From the IMG/VR virus record IMGVR_UViG_3300042453_003020, positions 1 to 24,612 of that record: a stretch of DNA of 24,612 bases; one strand, written 5' to 3'. Positions 21,090-24,612 of the stretch are shown here, piece after piece. Origin of the DNA: a virus. The stretch's first letter is position 1. Each line of letters begins with the position of its first letter. The notes beneath the pieces are model-generated. The model saw only the letters and a list, made by a program, of their open reading frames with translations, did no database searches and was not told the origin of the DNA. A program made the translations under genes and the position numbers.

Positions 21090-21898
21090 TGGCCGATCCC
21101 CAGTAGCGAGAAGTCGGCATCCTCGTAAACCTTTTCGACGTAGGCACAAACTGGCCGCTTGACGATGGCCTGCCCTGTGCTGTCGTCTTGGTCAGCGTAC
21201 AAAAACCAAACAAAATCATGGCCCTTTTTGTTAATAAACATCCCGTTGACGTTCAGGTTAGCCACGTTAGGCGAGGCGACAAACGAAAACTGTAGAGAAA
21301 ACTCATCTTCGTTGCGTAGCCGGCCTCGTGCGCCCGCAAACAGAACCTCACCGGCTGCCTTCTGCCTGAAACTCGCATTGTTTTTAGTGCCAGTCAGGTT
21401 GTACAGGGTGTTCTTGTAGGTTTCGGTTACTACGTTAGCTGGAAAAATAAAAGTCTCAGACCAACTAAACGTAGGCAGCAGTACGTCGACGCCGTTAACT
21501 CGGCCATCCTGCACGTTGATTGCACCCTGAAAATTGGGTGCCTGGGTTGTGCCGCTGTTGGGTATTCTGTACCTAGTCGTCTGCTTGCTCTGCGTAATGT
21601 TTTGGTTCTGGGTGCCAATGTCAAACTCGTACTCGTACTCATTGACAAGCAAACGCCTAGCTTTGTCGTACCGAACGCGTATTTTCCAGGCGTCATTGCT
21701 CATGGCCTCGTAGCCTAGACCACGCTTAACGCAGCCCTGAAACGTTGCTGGGGCTACGTCGTCTGCTGCATCGAGCGCCACGCCTAAAATGGCAGTACCA
21801 CTGACAATGTACACCAACTCGGCGCGGCTATCCTTTCCGTCCCTCGATGCGTCACCGCTGCGGCTCTCTGGTGAATGCTCTATAACGCTTATCGTCAT
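21086..21898 (-). CDS. Distal-tail-like structural protein
   Basis: The 270-residue product starts at ATG 21898, overlapping the tape measure stop as ATGA. It has a beta-rich pattern (AELVYIVSGTAILGVALDAAD, YEAMSNDAWKIRVRYDKAR, then PTFSWSETFIFPANVV) and a late GHDFVWFLYADQDD segment. The gene directly after the tape measure in siphophages usually encodes the distal tail protein, which forms the hub at the tail tip, and this fits by position and size. Sequence alone does not establish the family, and a minor tail protein is the alternative. Confidence 0.55.
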   Translation of the reverse strand: MTISVIEHSPESRSGDASRDGKDSRAELVYIVSGTAILGVALDAADDVAPATFQGCVKRGLGYEAMSNDAWKIRVRYDKARRLLVNEYEYEFDIGTQNQNITQSKQTTRYRIPNSGTTQAPNFQGAINVQDGRVNGVDVLLPTFSWSETFIFPANVVTETYKNTLYNLTGTKNNASFRQKAAGEVLFAGARGRLRNEDEFSLQFSFVASPNVANLNVNGMFINKKGHDFVWFLYADQDDSTGQAIVKRPVCAYVEKVYEDADFSLLGIGQ

Positions 21899-23427
21899 TG
21901 CAGACCCCCGTTGGCAACTTCGTCCACAATGGCGCCGGTATTAGCAGCCACTTTATTAAGGGCGTTTAGCATGTCCTGCTGGAGGCTCTGCGCCCCAAGT
22001 CCCGCAATGGCCTGTGCTGCAAACGTCCCAGCGGTTTCCATGCCACCACCTGCACCCGCAAAGGCTACACCTGCCTCTAACTGCGCTCGCTCGGCCCGCT
22101 TGGCCGCTTCCTCGCTGGCCCGCTTCTGGTCAGCTGCCATAGACTCGGCTAACTTGGTTTGAGCATCTACCACGGCCTGGGTTCGCTGCGATCGCGCCCT
22201 GGCTGCGTCCTCTTGAATGTTCGCCAGCATGGCGGCCTGGTCTAGCTCACGCTGCTGCCTACGCTTTTCTAGCTCAGTACCTAGCTTGGCTGACTCTTTG
22301 CTTTGCTCTGCTGCGATCATGGGGGCGCCTACGCCAATGCCAGTCGCTGCACCCTGGATAAAATTCGCTGCACTATCCAGCCCAGCTCCTCGTAGCACAT
22401 CGGCCAGCGGTTTGCTGATTTTCTGTACCATGCTAAAGGTCGCGCCAGTCATGGCCTGCATGGCTTTGGCCCAGACGATTTGTATGTTTGTCGCTACTGT
22501 ATCGAAAACGCCCTCGATTGTGGTTTGCATTACTACCAAGGCTGACGAGATTCCCTGCACCGCGTAGCTAAATGCGTTACCAAAAAATTCGGTCGTAGCT
22601 GCCCATGCCACTTGCAATGTAGCAAACGCAGTTTGTGCTGACGCGACAAATTTCAAAACATCCATTAGCCACTGCGCAAACGCCTGGCCGGCTATTAGCA
22701 CAGCGTCTGTGAGGTAAGTTAAAATCGGGGCTAATGCGCCACCAATCAAATTAGCCACGCCCTGTAGGGCCATGCCCATTTTGTCGATAGCATCGTTAAA
22801 ATTCGCGGCTGCTGCTACCTGCTCGGCTGATAGGCTTACGCCAAACTTTTTGGCTTCCTGCCGCATGGCTGCCATTTCTTCGCCACTGGCAGACAATAGC
22901 GGTATCATATCCGCGCCAGCCTTGCCAAATACCTGCATCGCTAGGGCTGCCCGCTGCGTCGGGTTGGTTATTTTCTGGAACGCGGCAAAGATAGCCTCCA
23001 GTTGTCGGTCAGGCGATTGCTGCTTTAGCGTTTCAGGGTCTAGGCCCAGTTGCTTTAGTGCCTGGACGTTGCCGCCAGACACCAGCGCCTTAGTGAACGT
23101 CCGAAATCCCTTTTCTAGCGTACCGAGGTCGCTGCCTGATAGCTTGGCCGCGTAACCAAGCTCAGACAATGCCTCTGTCGTTAATCCTGTTCGCGCGGCT
23201 GCGTCACCGACCTCATCGCCATAGTTTGCGAAACTGCGAGTAGCAGCAGCAGCTGCGGCACCAGACGCCAATAGGGCGCCGCCAATTAACTTGGAAGCGC
23301 CTATTAACGGCTTAGCAAACGCTTTCAGTCGGTCTGCTGCTTGCTTTAGTGTTCGGCGCAAGGGCGAGTCGTCCGCGAAAATGCGAACAAATGCGCCCCC
23401 TGCCTCAATGCCTTGCTTGGATGCCAT
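21895..23427 (-). CDS. Tape measure protein
   Basis: This 510-residue protein starts at ATG 23427. It has features typical of tape measure proteins: an N-terminal DDSPLRRTLKQAADRLKAF amphipathic helix, a Gly/Ala-rich ASKLIGGALLASGAAAAAATRSFA, the conserved GDEVGDAAARTGLTTEALSELGYAAKLSG block and a PTQRAALAMQVFGKAG segment. Hydrophobic segments near 230-300 and a charged C-terminal coiled coil (ESAKLGTELEKRRQQRELDQ) follow. In the family, length sets tail length at about 0.15 nm per residue, so a tail near 75 nm is expected. It also helps DNA cross the inner membrane. It is small for a tape measure but complete. Confidence 0.9.
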   Translation of the reverse strand: MASKQGIEAGGAFVRIFADDSPLRRTLKQAADRLKAFAKPLIGASKLIGGALLASGAAAAAATRSFANYGDEVGDAAARTGLTTEALSELGYAAKLSGSDLGTLEKGFRTFTKALVSGGNVQALKQLGLDPETLKQQSPDRQLEAIFAAFQKITNPTQRAALAMQVFGKAGADMIPLLSASGEEMAAMRQEAKKFGVSLSAEQVAAAANFNDAIDKMGMALQGVANLIGGALAPILTYLTDAVLIAGQAFAQWLMDVLKFVASAQTAFATLQVAWAATTEFFGNAFSYAVQGISSALVVMQTTIEGVFDTVATNIQIVWAKAMQAMTGATFSMVQKISKPLADVLRGAGLDSAANFIQGAATGIGVGAPMIAAEQSKESAKLGTELEKRRQQRELDQAAMLANIQEDAARARSQRTQAVVDAQTKLAESMAADQKRASEEAAKRAERAQLEAGVAFAGAGGGMETAGTFAAQAIAGLGAQSLQQDMLNALNKVAANTGAIVDEVANGGLQ

Positions 23428-23439
23428 AGCGGCCCCGCG

Positions 23440-24189
23440 TTAGCTGATTACCGTCTTGTAGCTGATTAGTACGTCAATATGCGTTGCGGTCGCCAGGTCG
23501 CTACCATCTTTGATAATGGTGATAGCCGTGTTGGCGTCGTTTGGCACAAATGATGCGCCATCGGCCAGGATTAGGCCGTTGGTGGCCGTTCCGATTCGCA
23601 ACAGCGTAGACTGGGTAAGTCCAGCTACCTTGGCGTCCATGAGCTTAACCACGCTGGCCGACTGGGTGCCGCGTACCATAACGCCGGTTGCAGTTTGTGC
23701 GTTGCCGCCAATCGCAATAAGGGCCAGGTCTGTTAGCTGATACTGAACCCCTGCAATCGCTGGCAACAAGGTAAACCCTGCGTTAACCTGGGCGGTTGTG
23801 ACTCGGAAGCGCTTTTGCTGTACGCCCTGTTCGCCTGAGCCGGTCAAATAGACCACTACAGACGCGTCGCCGCTCACTACGCTTTCCACACAGTAGCCGA
23901 CAAAACTGCCGGAGGTTTCCGTTACGGTCGCCGCGCCGCTGCCGGCTGTGCCGCTGACTGGATCGCCGGTAGGGTTCCAGAATACCTTAGCGCCGCGGGT
24001 AATCGCGCCGGTAATCTTAGGCAGCTTGACTGTGCCATTGACTACTAGCGATCCTCGCTCACTGGCTGCGAGGTCGGTTGCTACTACGCCTAAAATACCT
24101 CCAACTCGGGCTACGTCACCCGCTGCCGCTGCGCTGCTTGGCACATAGGGCAAAATGTCTGTCACTGTCTTTACTTCGGCCTGACTCAT
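23440..24189 (-). CDS. DUF2190-like structural protein with extra C-terminal domain
   Basis: The 249-residue protein starts at ATG 24189, overlapping the chaperone T frame as ATGA. Residues 15-120 (AAAAGDVARVGGILGVVATD, GTVKLPKITGAITRGAKVFW, DASVVVYLTGSG) match the DUF2190 pattern of small capsid decoration or head-fibre proteins. A second domain of about 125 residues follows (QKRFRVTTAQVNAGFTLLPA onward), beta-rich and ending in a DVLISYKTV strand. DUF2190 proteins normally accompany the capsid gene; here the gene lies between tail chaperone and tape measure. Either the domain serves as a tail decoration or a head gene has been relocated. Confidence 0.65.
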   Translation of the reverse strand: MSQAEVKTVTDILPYVPSSAAAAGDVARVGGILGVVATDLAASERGSLVVNGTVKLPKITGAITRGAKVFWNPTGDPVSGTAGSGAATVTETSGSFVGYCVESVVSGDASVVVYLTGSGEQGVQQKRFRVTTAQVNAGFTLLPAIAGVQYQLTDLALIAIGGNAQTATGVMVRGTQSASVVKLMDAKVAGLTQSTLLRIGTATNGLILADGASFVPNDANTAITIIKDGSDLATATHIDVLISYKTVIS

Positions 24190-24422
24190 TGCTTTGGTTT
24201 CCTTTTCTTAAACTGCTCTACTGCCTGTTTCCAGCTCACATTTGATTCGCCTAGCGGCTTGTAAAAATCGCTCGGCTTAATTGTTTTGCCGCCTTTGCGT
24301 TTGTGTACGTTGTACACTGCTGCGGCTATTGTACCCGCCCTGGCCCATTCTGCTTTGCGCCTACTGCCTACCATCAGCAGCAGCTCGCCCAGCGTCAGGT
24401 CAGTTGGGTCTATTCCGATTTC
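24186..24422 (-). CDS. Tail assembly chaperone T region, expressed by -1 frameshift from G
   Basis: The -1 frame relative to the chaperone gene continues past its stop for 78 codons to TGA at 24186. Its sequence EIGIDPTDLTLGELLLMVGS, then RRKAEWARAGTIAAAVYNVH, KRKGG and KPSDFYKPL matches the phage pattern DPxxxTLxELxxMxxxRxxxEW...KPxDFxP known from tail chaperone C-terminal parts. The conserved segment begins before the first in-frame ATG (24374), which lacks a ribosome site, so fusion to G is favoured, giving about 222 residues. The product would be the GT-type chaperone that recruits tail tube to tape measure. Confidence 0.65.
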   Translation of the reverse strand, partial: EIGIDPTDLTLGELLLMVGSRRKAEWARAGTIAAAVYNVHKRKGGKTIKPSDFYKPLGESNVSWKQAVEQFKKRKPKQ

Positions 24423-24612
24423 CCCTGCGCATTCAATTGATAATCTGTACCCGTCAATTGGTTTGCTATTTCCGCGTAGCTTTCCTCTAGTGCCACCCTG
24501 GCCTGGTTCCTCATCAGGCTCAGCACTTTGTAACGGCTTACCTGGCTCTTGATAAAATTTAGGATTTCATCGAGTAGCGCCTCCCTGGCTGCGTCTATAA
24601 CTTCGCCGGCTA
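24410..24612 (-). CDS. Tail assembly chaperone (G-like), C-terminal part
   Basis: This is the downstream end of the gene that starts at 368. It runs from the circular junction to the TAG at 24410-24412, and bases 24486-24612 duplicate 1-127. The frame reads VALEESYAEIANQLTGTDYQ, then LNAQGKSE and stop. The last codons include a GGGG-AAA run overlapping the T frame. Confidence 0.7.
   Translation of the reverse strand, partial: AGEVIDAAREALLDEILNFIKSQVSRYKVLSLMRNQARVALEESYAEIANQLTGTDYQLNAQGKSE
24419..24425 (-). promoter_or_regulatory. Candidate -1 frameshift site G-GGG-AAA
   Basis: In the chaperone frame the codons are CAG GGG AAA TCG GAA TAG. Slipping back one base on GGG keeps full pairing of the glycine tRNA and continues with GAA ATC GGA in the T frame. 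The site is four codons before the stop. It resembles, but is not, the lambda G-T heptamer GGGAAAG. Confidence 0.5.
24486..24612. repeat. Terminal direct repeat, right copy (circular closure)
   Basis: These bases are an exact copy of 1-127; see the left copy. Unique sequence is therefore 1-24485. Confidence 0.95.

Overview
The window holds what looks like one complete small tailed-phage genome. Bases 1-127 are repeated exactly at 24486-24612, so the unique sequence is 24,485 bp and closes into a circle. One gene (the tail assembly chaperone) is cut by the window ends and is only readable after joining them. Every supported gene lies on the minus strand, packed with 1-17 bp overlaps (ATGA, GTGA, TTGA, TAATG junctions). 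No integrase, phage repressor, tRNA, rRNA, CRISPR or insertion sequence is visible.

The host is inferred to be a planctomycete (Planctomycetota). The inference rests on a tiny exported CPNGQC protein, a second exported protein of a type I associate with planctomycetes, a papain-like C1 peptidase in the structural operon, a protease-capsid fusion, and a CsrA gene. It comes from recalled family resemblance, not a search.

Layout in transcription order (high to low coordinates, around the circle): (i) an early unit with a predicted promoter/operator at 14485-14513, a small excisionase-type HTH protein, a YqaJ nuclease, a RecT annealing protein and a Cys-rich small protein, ending at a hairpin near 12300; (ii) csrA alone, with a near-consensus CsrA-binding site over its own Shine-Dalgarno and a strong terminator after it; (iii) a long late unit starting at 11964: replication protein with an iteron cluster inside the gene (probable origin), G39P-like protein, exported protein, AT-rich orphan, RusA resolvase, large terminase, zinc-ribbon protein, gpW-position protein, portal, protease-capsid fusion, head-tail connectors, lipoprotein, C1 peptidase, exported peptide, gp10-like protein, tail tube, tail chaperone with a probable -1 frameshift, DUF2190-like protein, tape measure, two tail-tip proteins, a holin-like protein, and an adhesion/fibre block with a protein made of three LamG-like domains.

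The genes fit a siphovirus with a tail of roughly 75 nm (510-residue tape measure). The phage carries no polymerase, helicase or recognisable muralytic enzyme. It probably recruits host replication through the origin/initiator pair and recombines with YqaJ/RecT/RusA. Lysis may depend on the papain-like protease plus a small membrane protein. The most interesting layer is regulatory: a phage CsrA with plausible RNA targets in the same genome, a duplicated operator around the HTH gene, an intragenic iteron origin, and a terminator whose loop is fully complementary to a neighbouring hairpin loop.
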